A stretch of 64,000 nt of DNA from an uncultured Isosphaeraceae bacterium. Lineage in GTDB: Bacteria > Planctomycetota > Planctomycetia > Isosphaerales > Isosphaeraceae. The translations under genes and the position numbers were made by a program. The notes beneath the pieces were generated by a model, which ran no database searches, had not been told where the DNA came from, and saw nothing but the letters and a program-made list of their open reading frames with translations. The stretch covers positions 1 to 64,000 of the forward strand of contig CAMFLR010000025.1 of NCBI GenBank assembly GCA_945957605.1, written 5' to 3'. Positions 9,325-19,154 of this stretch are shown here, piece after piece (within the stretch, counting starts at the first letter, position 1; the number at the start of each line of letters is the position of its first letter).

Positions 9325-10200
9325 CTAGGCTCCTTTCGACGCCGTCTGAACTCGCTTCACAGCACGACCGGTCCGCTCGAGTGCGACAACCAGTGCATCG
9401 GCAAGCGTCGCTTTCGTCGTCACATCGCCGAGATCGACCCCGAGGTGAACGATCGTCTGTGCGATTTGAGGCCGGATACCGCTAATGATGCATTCCGCCC
9501 CCATCAACCGCGCGGCGGTGACCGTCTTGAGCAGGTGCTGAGCCGTCAGAGTGTCGACCGTGGGAACACCCGTGATGTCGATGATCGCGATGCCCGACCC
9601 TGTATCGACGATGCGCTGGAGCAGCGATTCCATGACGACCTGAGTTCGCGTGCTATCGAGCGTGCCGATCATCGGCAGGGCCAGAATGCCGTCCCAGATT
9701 TTGACGACGGGCGTCGACAGTTCGAGCATTTCTTGCTGCTGGCGGAGAATCACTTCCTCGCGCGCTTTTTGATGAACCTCGGTCGTGTAAAGCCCGAGCT
9801 TGTCGAGCAGCTCGGTGGCGAGCCAGGTTGTGTCGGCGAGGGCTTCTGCGTCCTTGCCGAATTCACGGCGAATCTGAACGAACAGCGGCCTCTTCATCGA
9901 GAAAACGAACGACGCGGTCTCAGACGGCGAGAACCCCTGCAACCCGCGAGAACGACTGATATTTCCCAGCATTTCTCGGACGTCGTTCCACTTCGGTCCA
10001 TCCAGATTCTCAACCTGCCCACCTTGAGCGGCGGTACGTAGCAGGCGGAGGAACTCTGCGCACTGATCGCGGAGTTCGGTGTCTTTCATCGCTCCACCGG
10101 CGCGGCGTAGAGCGGCGGATTGCTCCTTGATCCAATCGCTCAGAATCTCTGCCTCGTAATTTGTCAGGACCACTGACAGGCCCTTCACGTTGTCGCTCAT
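9325..10200 (-). CDS. rsbR: Stressosome sensor RsbR, RsbRD-type N-terminus
   Basis: A 291-aa protein. Residues 1-155 are helical and look like the RsbRD-type N-terminal sensor (GFSPSETASFVFSMKRPL), not the non-haem globin of RsbRA. Residues about 160-280 are the RsbR STAS domain (IIDITGVPTVDT, ISGIRPQIAQTIVHLGVDL). S183/T184 and T217 stand about where Bacillus RsbRA carries Thr171 and Thr205, the RsbT targets. The ATG at 10200 is preferred over a TTG two codons earlier; GGAG lies about 10 nt upstream. It is the first gene of a six-gene operon, so the promoter should lie in 10201-10650. The sensed signal cannot be told from sequence. Confidence 0.9.
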   Translation of the reverse strand: MSDNVKGLSVVLTNYEAEILSDWIKEQSAALRRAGGAMKDTELRDQCAEFLRLLRTAAQGGQVENLDGPKWNDVREMLGNISRSRGLQGFSPSETASFVFSMKRPLFVQIRREFGKDAEALADTTWLATELLDKLGLYTTEVHQKAREEVILRQQQEMLELSTPVVKIWDGILALPMIGTLDSTRTQVVMESLLQRIVDTGSGIAIIDITGVPTVDTLTAQHLLKTVTAARLMGAECIISGIRPQIAQTIVHLGVDLGDVTTKATLADALVVALERTGRAVKRVQTASKGA

Positions 10201-10651
10201 CGTCAACCTGCTCCAGGCAGAAATTCAACTGAGAGGGGATCGACAATCAACTTGTCGTCGTTGCGTCCGACCCGCTGCAACTTGGCCTCGATTATGGGCA
10301 TCTAAAACCCCTGATCGAAACCCCTCTTCGGCGAAAATCACCGATCTCGACGAAAACTCCCCGGTTCAAAAAAGATATTAAACAATTCGCGATCCTGCGA
10401 TCGTCGATTTGGCGAATACACGCGCCGAAGGTGTCGCTCAATTCTGCTCAAAAGGTACGTCGTGCGTGCGAACCTGACACAATGCGAGCAGTTCGATACG
10501 AACGCAGACGTTGGATAAGGAGGAGTTTAGAATGTGCGTGCTGCTTCGATGATTGTGTATGTCTTGTTTTGGTAACGAGTGGCCTATCAGTTCGCGTTGT
10601 GTTTGATCGATCCGGCTATCATGTACGCAACTCTTGTCCGAAAGGGATTCG
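10201..10651. other. Divergent intergenic region between stressosome operon and unknown gene
   Basis: This 451-bp gap must hold the promoter of the rsbR operon (leftward) and that of the gene at 10652 (rightward). I looked for sigma-54 type -24/-12 boxes and found none with correct spacing. No dyad or small gene stands out. Confidence 0.5.
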
Positions 10652-11128
10652 ATGGACGCAGTCATCGCATACGACATCGGATGCTTCCCTGAGCTGGCTG
10701 TTTCGGGGCCAATTGTGATGGCGGTCGATGAGCGCCTGATCTTTAGCTTCAACGCAACGCGGCTCGATCGCGATGGTCGAAAGATTGATGCTGGCCGAGC
10801 GATTGTCAAAGTGGCGTCGTGTCTGGCCTTTAAATTCGGCCATCCGAACGACGAGGCGCTTCCAGGGCACCCGTTATACGATCGAGGCTTCAAAGGGGTG
10901 GCTGTTTATGAGGTTTTGGAGTCGTCCTGGATTGCGGATCTGGCTCGGCAGAACCAGGTCAAATTCCCTAGGTCAGACCTGGCTGCATGGGGTATCCGGC
11001 ACTTTCTGTTTTCGTTTCACGAGAGTACCTTGGAAGTGCTGGGTAATGGGCTCGCCGTTTCGTTGAGCAGTGATTCGTTCGACGTCATCATCAAGAATAT
11101 GCAAACTTGGTTGCTGGATGGCACCTGA
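10652..11128 (+). CDS. Hypothetical protein, 158 aa
   Basis: Not recognised. The ATG at 10652 follows AAAGGG with 5-6 nt spacing; a longer frame from 10634 uses a non-ATG start. The protein has no signal peptide or membrane helix. It has alternating hydrophobic strands and a conserved-looking C-terminal half (RHFLFSFHESTLEVLG). Codon pattern and composition look like a real cytosolic protein. It is monocistronic between the stressosome promoter region and a secreted hydrolase. Confidence 0.65.
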   Translation: MDAVIAYDIGCFPELAVSGPIVMAVDERLIFSFNATRLDRDGRKIDAGRAIVKVASCLAFKFGHPNDEALPGHPLYDRGFKGVAVYEVLESSWIADLARQNQVKFPRSDLAAWGIRHFLFSFHESTLEVLGNGLAVSLSSDSFDVIIKNMQTWLLDGT

Positions 11129-11196
11129 ACCGAAAGCTCGTTGTGTTCTTTTGATGAGACGCTAGTCCGAGTATTTGCATGGGAAGGCACGCCGCG

Positions 11197-12420
11197 ATGA
11201 AAATAGAATCATTCTTTTCCCTCGCGCTAGTGACCACTTTGATTTCACCTCTCGCAGTATTCGCCGCCGATTCTCGGCCGGACCTCCATCAGTACAAGTC
11301 CTACGAATATACGGAAGCGAACAAAACCATCCGTCTGACCATTCCGGAAGGTTTGAGAGTGGTTCGTGGGATTCTCGTTGTCGGACCGCATAACGGCGGC
11401 GATTCGCGTGAAATGTATCGCGAGGTTTGGTATCGCGAGTTCATGCATCTGCACAGCTTTGCATTTCTGGGCGCACAATCATTTAGTTCTCACGCCGAGA
11501 ATTACTGGATCATGCGGCGGGGGCTCAAGCAGTTCGCGGTGGACGCGAAACATCCCGAACTCATCAACGCCCCTTACGTCACGACGGGATTCTCCGCCGG
11601 CGGCGGGTATGCGAGTCGGTTAGTTGTGGAAGACCCAGAGAAGGTGATTGCCGCTGTCATCGTTGGTTCGCGGTTGAATCTCACCAACGTCAAGTCGACG
11701 GCCGCACACTTCGGTACGCCGGTCTGCATTATCAACGGCGAACAGGAAGATCGGGGAATGGCGGTTGTCGTCGAACCGGTGCTGGCCGAAAATCGTCCCA
11801 AGGGAGCGTTGTGGGGATGGATGGCCGTTCCCGGCATAGGCCACGGGCGCGACGGCCAGGAAGTGCTTGCGATGCCGATGCTCGACGCCGCGGTGCGGAT
11901 GCGTTATCCAGTCGATGGCGACGTGCAGAAAGGGGCACTGAAGCTCAAGCCGATCGAACTCAACACAGGCTGGATTGCTGATAATGGGAGCTGGAGGAGC
12001 GGTCTTACAAAGATTGCGACCGCCGAGGAATTCCGGGGCGATCTAGCGCAATCGAGCTGGCTGCTCAACGAGGATATTGCGTTCATCTATCGCGCTTACG
12101 CGACCTACGATCGACCACTTAAGATTACGTCGCCGAGCCATACGAGCGCGTTACGCGAGGTGTGGGATGAGGGATCATCGGTCGAGATTGTCGTTGATGA
12201 TTCTGGTTTCACCAATTGGAAAACGCTGACTCTTTACGATGGCGCGAGTAAGTTGGCAGAACTCAACAGCGGGGCGGCCAGATTCACGGTCAAGGACTTG
12301 CGGGCTGGATACCACGCTTTCTCGGTGCTTGGAACAGGCGGTAATGGTGATATCCGGCCCTCGAACCCGGTGCTTGTTGTGGTGCGGAAAGAGGCCGCCG
12401 CTTCTTCGTCGAGGAAGTAA
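11197..12420 (+). CDS. Secreted alpha/beta-hydrolase family protein
   Basis: A 407-aa exported enzyme. The N-terminus MKIESFFSLALVTTLISPL ending at VFAAD is a clear signal peptide. The nucleophile elbow GFSAGGG, an acid-loop candidate (IINGEQEDRG) and a catalytic-His candidate in GIGHGRDG fit an alpha/beta-hydrolase of the esterase/dienelactone-hydrolase type. The C-terminal 130 residues look like an added beta-rich domain. GGAAGG precedes ATG 11197; an ATG at 11179 would put a charged hexapeptide before the signal peptide. Substrate unknown; its location suggests hydrolysis of an environmental ester or polymer. Confidence 0.75.
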   Translation: MKIESFFSLALVTTLISPLAVFAADSRPDLHQYKSYEYTEANKTIRLTIPEGLRVVRGILVVGPHNGGDSREMYREVWYREFMHLHSFAFLGAQSFSSHAENYWIMRRGLKQFAVDAKHPELINAPYVTTGFSAGGGYASRLVVEDPEKVIAAVIVGSRLNLTNVKSTAAHFGTPVCIINGEQEDRGMAVVVEPVLAENRPKGALWGWMAVPGIGHGRDGQEVLAMPMLDAAVRMRYPVDGDVQKGALKLKPIELNTGWIADNGSWRSGLTKIATAEEFRGDLAQSSWLLNEDIAFIYRAYATYDRPLKITSPSHTSALREVWDEGSSVEIVVDDSGFTNWKTLTLYDGASKLAELNSGAARFTVKDLRAGYHAFSVLGTGGNGDIRPSNPVLVVVRKEAAASSSRK

Positions 12421-12546
12421 AACGCAAGTTGCAAAAGAGTCTTCGAATCGCTCGGATTTTCGATGACAGATCCGCGAACCCGATCAAAGATTTAGTGTCG
12501 TGAATAAATCGAGCGAAGTTGTCGGGCTGCGCAATGGTGAATCGCG

Positions 12547-12948
12547 ATGTCGTGGTACTCCGATGACGATGTGCTTGCCGACATCGTGGCTCAAACGGCT
12601 GAGTTCCGCTTTCGAATTTGCTGGGCCGGTGCTCGACGACTTCTTGAAGGTCTGGGCATCGATCCGATGCATTGCCTGCTATTTTCGTGCGACCAGGGAG
12701 ACGATGTAAGCGGGACGTTGATGCTGCCCGACGGCGTTTTGATCAGTTTCGATATGAAGGAAGATTCACTGGCGCGCGAGTTGATTGCGATTAGCCGATG
12801 GGAATTCGTCGAGTGGAACGACCGAGAAATCGCGATGGCTCGCGAGATCGTCTCGGCTCTCGATGCTTCAGCATTCGACGAACGAGCACGAGCTCATTTT
12901 GAAGCGTACTGGATGGACCGCGACGAACCGCTGCCGCCGATCGCCTGA
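12547..12948 (+). CDS. Hypothetical protein, 133 aa, acidic
   Basis: Not recognised. A small acidic cytosolic protein, Trp and Asp/Glu rich, with a short helical C-terminus (ARAHFEAYWMDRDEPLPP). The Shine-Dalgarno before ATG 12547 is weak. It lies 34 bp upstream of the macrodomain gene on the same strand, so co-transcription is likely. Confidence 0.6.
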   Translation: MSWYSDDDVLADIVAQTAEFRFRICWAGARRLLEGLGIDPMHCLLFSCDQGDDVSGTLMLPDGVLISFDMKEDSLARELIAISRWEFVEWNDREIAMAREIVSALDASAFDERARAHFEAYWMDRDEPLPPIA

Positions 12949-12982
12949 CCTGTGAGAAACCTGCAGAGCCGCGGAGATATCG

Positions 12983-13459
12983 ATGTCGGACATCATTTAC
13001 ATTCGCGGCGATGCGACCTGCCCACAGGGCAAGGGAGTGAAACTCATCTGTCATATTTGCAACGATATGGGACGGTGGGGCAAGGGGTTTGTTCTGGCAC
13101 TTTCGCGACGATGGGCTCAGCCAGAGGAGGACTACCGAGCCTGGTACGCGGGACGAACGGGTGCGTCGTTTGGGCTCGGTGAGGTTCAGTATGTGCGGGT
13201 GGAGCGATATGTTTGGATCGCGAATATGGTCGCGCAGCGAGGAACCAAGACTGGCAGTTCCGGCCCGCCGATTCGTTATGAGGCATTGACCAGTTGCCTC
13301 CGCAAAGTTGCAGAGAAAGCCGGCGAATTAAAGGCCTCGGTGCATATGCCGCGAATCGGTTGCGGGCTGGCTGGCGGAGATTGGACTCGCGTCGAACCAC
13401 TGATCGAGCAACATCTGACAAAAAATGGACTCACTGTAACTGTTTACGATTTTGATTGA
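12983..13459 (+). CDS. Macrodomain protein (ADP-ribose binding/hydrolysing)
   Basis: A 158-aa single macrodomain. It starts with IIYIRGDATCPQGKGVK, the beginning typical of Poa1p/TARG1-like macrodomains. CNDMGRWGKGF stands where these proteins have their CN(D)xGxWGxGF ligand loop, and MPRIGCGLAGGDW is the characteristic second loop. Members bind ADP-ribose and many remove it from proteins, nucleic acids or ADP-ribose 1''-phosphate. GGAG lies 7 nt before ATG 12983. It sits between two small unknown proteins. No ADP-ribosyl transferase (DarT-like) gene is visible nearby. Confidence 0.88.
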   Translation: MSDIIYIRGDATCPQGKGVKLICHICNDMGRWGKGFVLALSRRWAQPEEDYRAWYAGRTGASFGLGEVQYVRVERYVWIANMVAQRGTKTGSSGPPIRYEALTSCLRKVAEKAGELKASVHMPRIGCGLAGGDWTRVEPLIEQHLTKNGLTVTVYDFD

Positions 13460-13478
13460 AAATCAAGGAGAATCGTTC

Positions 13479-13913
13479 ATGTCATTCTCTGAAAAGCTGG
13501 CGCGAGTTGTTGCCGACCAACTGGAACGTTTTGTCACATTGAACACGCACCAACTGGCGGGACATGTTGCCAATCTCGATTTTTGGATCGCCCAGGCACG
13601 GCATGTTGTTGAAGGGATCGACGGATATGAGCCACGATTCCGCCGGCTCAAAGCGGGCCAGGATCAGTACGTCGTTGAGCATCAGACCGAGACGTACCTT
13701 CTCGATGATGCCTACATCCGATGGAAAGCCGATTCGCCGCAGCGCGTTGCTCATTCATCTCTTCGCGACGCTCGCCGCGCAGTGACGGACGCAACCTATC
13801 GCTTCCTGGTGCGTTGCTGCAATGAGCAGTTGATTCCCGAAGAACAATTGCGTGACATCTGCAAGAGCTTGGATATCAGCGTCGAGTCGACGGATATTCG
13901 TCGCAAACATTAA
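13479..13913 (+). CDS. Hypothetical protein, 144 aa, helical
   Basis: Not recognised. AAGGAG lies 8 nt before ATG 13479, 19 bases after the macrodomain gene, so the two are probably co-translated or at least co-transcribed. The product is mostly alpha-helical and soluble (LERFVTLNTHQLAGHVANLDFWIAQ in its first third), with a conserved-looking RRAVTDATYRFLVRCC stretch. A functional link with the macrodomain protein is inferred only from position. Confidence 0.65.
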   Translation: MSFSEKLARVVADQLERFVTLNTHQLAGHVANLDFWIAQARHVVEGIDGYEPRFRRLKAGQDQYVVEHQTETYLLDDAYIRWKADSPQRVAHSSLRDARRAVTDATYRFLVRCCNEQLIPEEQLRDICKSLDISVESTDIRRKH

Positions 13914-13916
13914 GAA

Positions 13917-14660
13917 TCAGCGTGAGTCTTCTTTGGCAAAATCTCTTTCGCGCGAAAAGAGTTGGTGAAGCGAATAGATGTGAAACACGCTCATGAGCGG
14001 AACACCATATGCCGGAATGATCAAAACATAGTTGATGTAGAGCGGCGAACCGCCGTTTCTGGCAAGGTTTCGCATGAAGGGCGGGATGTAGGTCACACCC
14101 GTGATCAAAGCGACAATCAGGTCGAGAATTCCCAGCAAGTTCCAGAGGATCGCGGCTTTTCTCGCGTAAGAGTTGCCGGTTGCAAGTAAATAAATGACGG
14201 GCATCGCAAGCATCGCGACGAGGACGTCGCCATACCCAGCGGGACAGGCGAACTCAGGCGGAAGCAATTTCATGTCGAGCAATGCCAGAAACACTCCGCC
14301 GATCGCTCGCCCAGCCTGAATGCCGATGATCCATGTTGTGGGAGTGGAATCGATAATCTGCCGAAACGTCGGTGAAATCCACAGAGGCAGCGTGCCGGCG
14401 AAGATCCCGAATACGACGAAAGCGACAGTTGCTTTTGCTCCGAGCACGCCACCGGCCGGCGGGTTCATTTGCAAGAACAGGCGAACGATTAGCCACGCCG
14501 CTAGCAGCACGCCTGCACCCGTACGCCATTTGCGTTTGGTCTGCGGCGTGAGTGCCATTCGCGAGAGCGTGGCCGAAAGAATGAGCCACACGCAAACGCC
14601 GGTTTGAAGCATCGCAACGGTGATCAATATCACCGCGTTTGTCGGGAAATTTGCGGGCAT
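13917..14660 (-). CDS. Polytopic membrane protein, unknown
   Basis: A 247-aa integral membrane protein with about six or seven hydrophobic helices (for example 9-29, 48-63, 75-100 and 195-225). I do not recognise a family. Polar residues inside the membrane part (Gly, Pro, Tyr) suggest a small transporter or sensor. It is convergent with the gene ending at 13913, with a gap of only 3 bases. Confidence 0.7.
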   Translation of the reverse strand: MPANFPTNAVILITVAMLQTGVCVWLILSATLSRMALTPQTKRKWRTGAGVLLAAWLIVRLFLQMNPPAGGVLGAKATVAFVVFGIFAGTLPLWISPTFRQIIDSTPTTWIIGIQAGRAIGGVFLALLDMKLLPPEFACPAGYGDVLVAMLAMPVIYLLATGNSYARKAAILWNLLGILDLIVALITGVTYIPPFMRNLARNGGSPLYINYVLIIPAYGVPLMSVFHIYSLHQLFSRERDFAKEDSR

Positions 14661-14790
14661 TGGTTTCGATCAGGTTGTTCAAGGGTTGCGGCTCAAGAGG
14701 AAGCGAGGGCGACGCCGTCTGCTTTCTCTCCGCCGCGTATTCGCATCGAGAATGGAGTCGACAGATTCTTGCGCCAGTGGGACCAACAAA

Positions 14791-17700
14791 TCAAGCATCA
14801 GCTTCTGTTTTCGACATGAGCGGTGACATTAACTGAACAACCATATCAGGATCGACCGGCTTAACGAGGTGGTGATCGAACCCTGCCTCGTGGGTGCGTT
14901 TTCTGTCTTCCGGCTGGCCCCAGCCCGTTTGTGCAATGATGAGAATACGGTCGCCGCCGGGCTGGCTGCGAATCAGGCGGCAGGCATCGTAACCGTTGAT
15001 TTTTGGCAGGCCGATATCGAGCAACATGACGTCGGGTTGAAATCGCGCAGCCTCGGCGACAGCATCTTCGCCGTTGTAGGCTGTGCGAACTTCGTGACTC
15101 ATCATGCGGAGCACCATCGCCAGGGTGTCGGCCGAGTCGCGATTGTCGTCGACGATCAACACCCGCAGTTTGCCTCGATCTCCATTGGCAATTCGAGGCA
15201 CGGACGGCGGCGACGTAGCGAGTTGTGCGACGATGGGCAGGCGAATGATGAACTCCGAGCCTTTGCCTTCGCCCGCGCTTTGGGCCTCGACGACGCCTCC
15301 GTGCAGCTCGACCAATCGCTTGACGATCGTGAGTCCGATGCCGAGGCCGCCCTGAGATCGCTCGAGTGATTGATCGACTTGCGAGAACAGGTCGAAGATG
15401 TGATCGAGATGATTTGGCGCGATGCCGATACCACTGTCGCGTACTGCAATGACGGCCTCGTTACCTCGTCGTGTGCACGTCAACCAGATGTGGCCCCCGC
15501 GCTCGCTGTACTTCCCGGAGTTGTGCAGCAGGTTGAGCAGTGCCTGGCTAAGTCGCGTGAGATCTCCATTCACAACGATCGACTCGGCCGGCATGCTCAC
15601 GCTGAGTGTGTGCCCCATTTGATCGAGCAAGGGGCGTACTGTTTCAACCGCATTGTCGACGATTTCCTTGAGCGAAACGTCGCGCCGCCGTAGGTCGATT
15701 TTTCCCTGAGTGATCCGGCTGACATCCATCAAGTCGTCAACGAGGCGGGCGAGCTGCGTGACTTGTCGCTCCATCATGATCCGCATCTGTTCGACGGTAT
15801 GCTCGTCGCTACTTCGTCGCATCAACTCGAGGCCACTTCGCACGGCGGCAAGTGGATTGCGCAGCTCGTGCGCGAGTGTCGCGAGGAAGACATCCTTGCG
15901 ATGATCGGCCTCGCGAATCTGTTCCTCGGCCCGTTTGCGTTCGCTGATATCGTGAAAGTAGACTGACAGACCATCATCCGACGGATAGCAGTGGCACTCG
16001 ATCCATTTGTTGATCGGCGCGGGGTAGTAATCCTCGATGTGCACCGTCTGACCGGATTCCACTGCGTACTGGAAGCCGGGCTTGAACTTCGTCGTCTCTG
16101 CCTGAGGAAATGCCTTCCAGAGGTTTACGCCCAGCAATCGCTCCGGGCTGATGCCGAGGATGCGCGCTCCCTGATCGCTGATGTAGGAAACGGTCCAATC
16201 CTTGTCGAGTACGGTCAGGCCGTCGGTAATGCTTCCCAGCACGTTTTGCATGCGCAGGTGCGCTTGTAGTAGTTCATCTTCGGCCCGTTGCTGATCTTCG
16301 ATATCGGCGTTCGCGCCGATCCACTGAACGATCTTCCCTTCGCTGTCTTTGAGCGGAACAGCGCGACAGAGAAACCAGCGAAAGACGTCATCGCCCGCAC
16401 GCTTGAGGCGGAAGCGGACCTCGTACTTCTTGCCGGCTGATGAAGCCTCAGACCAGCGATCGAGCATGTTTTGGTAATCGTCGCGATGAATGGCGGCCCG
16501 CAGTTTTTCGGGGTCGGACGTGTCTTGAAGACTCAGCCCGGTGTATTCGGTCCAGGTTCGGCTGAGATAGACCGAGTTTCCTTCACCGTCGGTCGCCCAA
16601 ACAATTTGCGGCCCGTTTTCAGCAAAGCTGCGGAAACGTTCTTCGCTCTGGCGCAAACGCTCCTCTGCGCTTCGCAGCTCTGCTTCGGCCCGCTTGCGAT
16701 CGGTGATGTCGAGGCCGGTAGGAGCGAGAAAAATTACGCGGCCGGTTTCATCTTTGATCGGGAAGATCGTGATGTCGGCCATTCGGCTGCTGCCATCATT
16801 TCCGAAATACGGAAGCTCTCCGCGAAATGTTTGCCCGGCAGCGGCTTGTTCGATTGCCAGCCGTACTTCTTGGGTGAGAGCCGGGGAAGGGCTCCACCAT
16901 GGTCCCTCCCAGAATCGTGTGCCGGTGACTTCCTCCCGGGTCGCGCCCGATGCTTGCCAGAGTGCGCGGTTCGGCTCGATAATCGTCCCGTCGACTTCGA
17001 GAATTCCGGCGAAGAGCAGGCCTTGCTCGAAGAATGCGCGAAACTTTGCGTTTGCTGCGGCGGCGTCTTGCAGCAATTTGCGCTCACGTTCGTCGGCAAG
17101 GCGTTTTTCGGTGATGTCGCCGACGACACCGATCATGCGCATAACACGACCGCGTGAGTCGCGCTGAATTCGCGCTTTGGACCAGATCCAGCGAATCGTG
17201 CCGGTAACTTGTTGAATTCGCGCCTCGAACGCCCAGACGGAACCGTTCGCCATGGCCTCTCGATAGCGGGAATCGACCATCGCACGATCTTCGGCGACGA
17301 CGTGCGAAAGAAACGTGTCGTAGTTCCAGACAGGTTGAATCGTGTCGTAGCCAAAAATCTGGTCGTGTCGCAGGCTTCGCGTGGCGTTTTGCTCAGCGAA
17401 GCTAAAATCCCATTGCCCAAGTTCGGCGGCGTCGAGCGTGAGGTCGAGACGTTCGAGGCTCTCGCGGAGGTTTTCTTCGGTTCGCTTGGATTCGCTGACG
17501 TCGGTGTTTGTGCCAAACCAGCGAACGACGTTGCCCTGATCGTCTTTGAGCGGGACGATGAGCGTGAGGAATTGCCGGAAGGTGCCGTCGGCTCCTTTGA
17601 GCGGGAAGACCATGTCGAACGGTTCACCCGTTCGCAACGACTCTTGCCAACGCTTCTTTACGCGAGGCAGTTCGGCTGGGTCGTGGACTGATTGCCAGCC

Positions 17701-18894
17701 CCAGCCTTCCATCTGTTCGTATGTTGTTCCGGTATAATCATACCAGCGTTTGTTGTACCAGAAGAGACTACCGTCGGGTTGAGCCATCCAGCACAGTTGC
17801 GGAATGGATTCTGCCAGCGTGCGAAATTCGCGTTCGCGCTGTTCGAGTGCTCGCTCAGATTCACGCCTCGCCACCACTTCACGGAAGACGAGCACCGCGC
17901 CGCTGACGTTGCCCGCGGGGTCGCGAATGGGGGCGGCGCTGTCGTCGAGCGGCCATTCGGTGCCATCACGCGCGATCAGAATCGTGTGGTTTGCAAGTCC
18001 AACGATTTCGCCGAGTCTCAATGCGCGAAGCGCGGGGTTTTCGACTGGCTCGCGCGTCGCTTCGTTGATGATGTGGAATACTTCTTCGAGCGCGCGGCCT
18101 TTGGCCTCGTCGTGCGTCCAACCGGTGAGACGCTGGGCGATGTCGTTCATGAAGACGACGCGCGCGTCTACGTCGGTACTGATGACGCCGTCGCCGACGC
18201 TTGAAAGTGTGGCGTGTAGCAGTTCGCGCTGATCGTGAAGTGCGAGGGCGGCGGTGCGCTGGGCGTGAAGATGACGGGCAAGAAGCCAGCCGAACATCAA
18301 CGTGGCGACTAATCCTGCGATCGCCGTGATAACGCCGGAGGCAACGGCGAGGTGGTAAGTTTGGCTCGACTTCTCGCTGCGCTCGGCGAGGAGTTTTCGT
18401 TCCTCATCTTGGATCTGCTGAATCATCGCCTGAAGCTGATTCATTTGCCGGCGCGTTTGTCCCTGGGCGACGAGACTGCGCGCGGGCTCGAAGCCGCGCG
18501 TTTTTCTTACTTCGATCGAATCATTCCAGCCCTGCGCAACGTCGTCGACGATCTGCTCGAGCTCGGCGATGCGTTTCTGCTGGTTGGCATTATCGAGCGT
18601 GAGGTCGTGGGCGTGCGCTAACTGTCTTCGGCCGTTCGCGAGCGAAGTTGCGAATGGATCGACGACCGATTCATCACCCGTGAGAATGTAGGTCTTTTGA
18701 TTGACCTGTGCCTGGCGGAGCCAGCCGTGCGTCGCTTCCAGACTGTCGAGCACCTCGTACGTATGGCTGACCCAGAGCGCATCGTCACTAAGCTGTCGTA
18801 CGTTTCGAAACGTCACAACGGAATTGACGACGATCAGCATCACCAGGCCGGCGATGCCGAGGTAAACGCCCCGGCTGGACCTGCCATTGTCCAT
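14791..18894 (-). CDS. Membrane hybrid histidine kinase: CHASE3, multiple PAS, HisKA-HATPase-REC
   Basis: A 1367-aa protein. TM1 is at about 10-30. A periplasmic helical CHASE3-type domain follows (YILTGDESVVDPF, then long heptad-rich helices). TM2 is at about 187-208. Six or so PAS/PAC modules come next (repeated motifs such as WFGTNTDVSESKRTE, IGVVGDITEKR, TGLDITDRKRAE). Then HisKA with LAHELRNPLAAVRSG, HATPase (DSGIGI, GGLGIGL) and a receiver (LLDIGLPKING, LVKP). It should sense envelope and cytoplasmic cues and run an internal phosphorelay. No response regulator is adjacent, so the output partner is unknown. Confidence 0.9.
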   Translation of the reverse strand: MDNGRSSRGVYLGIAGLVMLIVVNSVVTFRNVRQLSDDALWVSHTYEVLDSLEATHGWLRQAQVNQKTYILTGDESVVDPFATSLANGRRQLAHAHDLTLDNANQQKRIAELEQIVDDVAQGWNDSIEVRKTRGFEPARSLVAQGQTRRQMNQLQAMIQQIQDEERKLLAERSEKSSQTYHLAVASGVITAIAGLVATLMFGWLLARHLHAQRTAALALHDQRELLHATLSSVGDGVISTDVDARVVFMNDIAQRLTGWTHDEAKGRALEEVFHIINEATREPVENPALRALRLGEIVGLANHTILIARDGTEWPLDDSAAPIRDPAGNVSGAVLVFREVVARRESERALEQREREFRTLAESIPQLCWMAQPDGSLFWYNKRWYDYTGTTYEQMEGWGWQSVHDPAELPRVKKRWQESLRTGEPFDMVFPLKGADGTFRQFLTLIVPLKDDQGNVVRWFGTNTDVSESKRTEENLRESLERLDLTLDAAELGQWDFSFAEQNATRSLRHDQIFGYDTIQPVWNYDTFLSHVVAEDRAMVDSRYREAMANGSVWAFEARIQQVTGTIRWIWSKARIQRDSRGRVMRMIGVVGDITEKRLADERERKLLQDAAAANAKFRAFFEQGLLFAGILEVDGTIIEPNRALWQASGATREEVTGTRFWEGPWWSPSPALTQEVRLAIEQAAAGQTFRGELPYFGNDGSSRMADITIFPIKDETGRVIFLAPTGLDITDRKRAEAELRSAEERLRQSEERFRSFAENGPQIVWATDGEGNSVYLSRTWTEYTGLSLQDTSDPEKLRAAIHRDDYQNMLDRWSEASSAGKKYEVRFRLKRAGDDVFRWFLCRAVPLKDSEGKIVQWIGANADIEDQQRAEDELLQAHLRMQNVLGSITDGLTVLDKDWTVSYISDQGARILGISPERLLGVNLWKAFPQAETTKFKPGFQYAVESGQTVHIEDYYPAPINKWIECHCYPSDDGLSVYFHDISERKRAEEQIREADHRKDVFLATLAHELRNPLAAVRSGLELMRRSSDEHTVEQMRIMMERQVTQLARLVDDLMDVSRITQGKIDLRRRDVSLKEIVDNAVETVRPLLDQMGHTLSVSMPAESIVVNGDLTRLSQALLNLLHNSGKYSERGGHIWLTCTRRGNEAVIAVRDSGIGIAPNHLDHIFDLFSQVDQSLERSQGGLGIGLTIVKRLVELHGGVVEAQSAGEGKGSEFIIRLPIVAQLATSPPSVPRIANGDRGKLRVLIVDDNRDSADTLAMVLRMMSHEVRTAYNGEDAVAEAARFQPDVMLLDIGLPKINGYDACRLIRSQPGGDRILIIAQTGWGQPEDRKRTHEAGFDHHLVKPVDPDMVVQLMSPLMSKTEADA

Positions 18895-19154
18895 GAAAAC
18901 GACCTCTCGCGACTACCGCCCACATTCAGCGTCGTGCCGGCGGAATGATTCGCTGCAACCGGGAGCCATATTCTCTGGATTCACATGCTAACCCGCACAG
19001 CCATCTCTGCCAATGAGAATAGGCGCGTTGAGCGCAGCGACAAGTGCTATCAGATCGAGAACTCGTACGATCGAAAAATGAGCGAACGCGAGTCAGCTTC
19101 GCGACGATCGTGTCGTCGCCTGAAACTGACCCGCGTTGCGCTTCGATCACGAGC

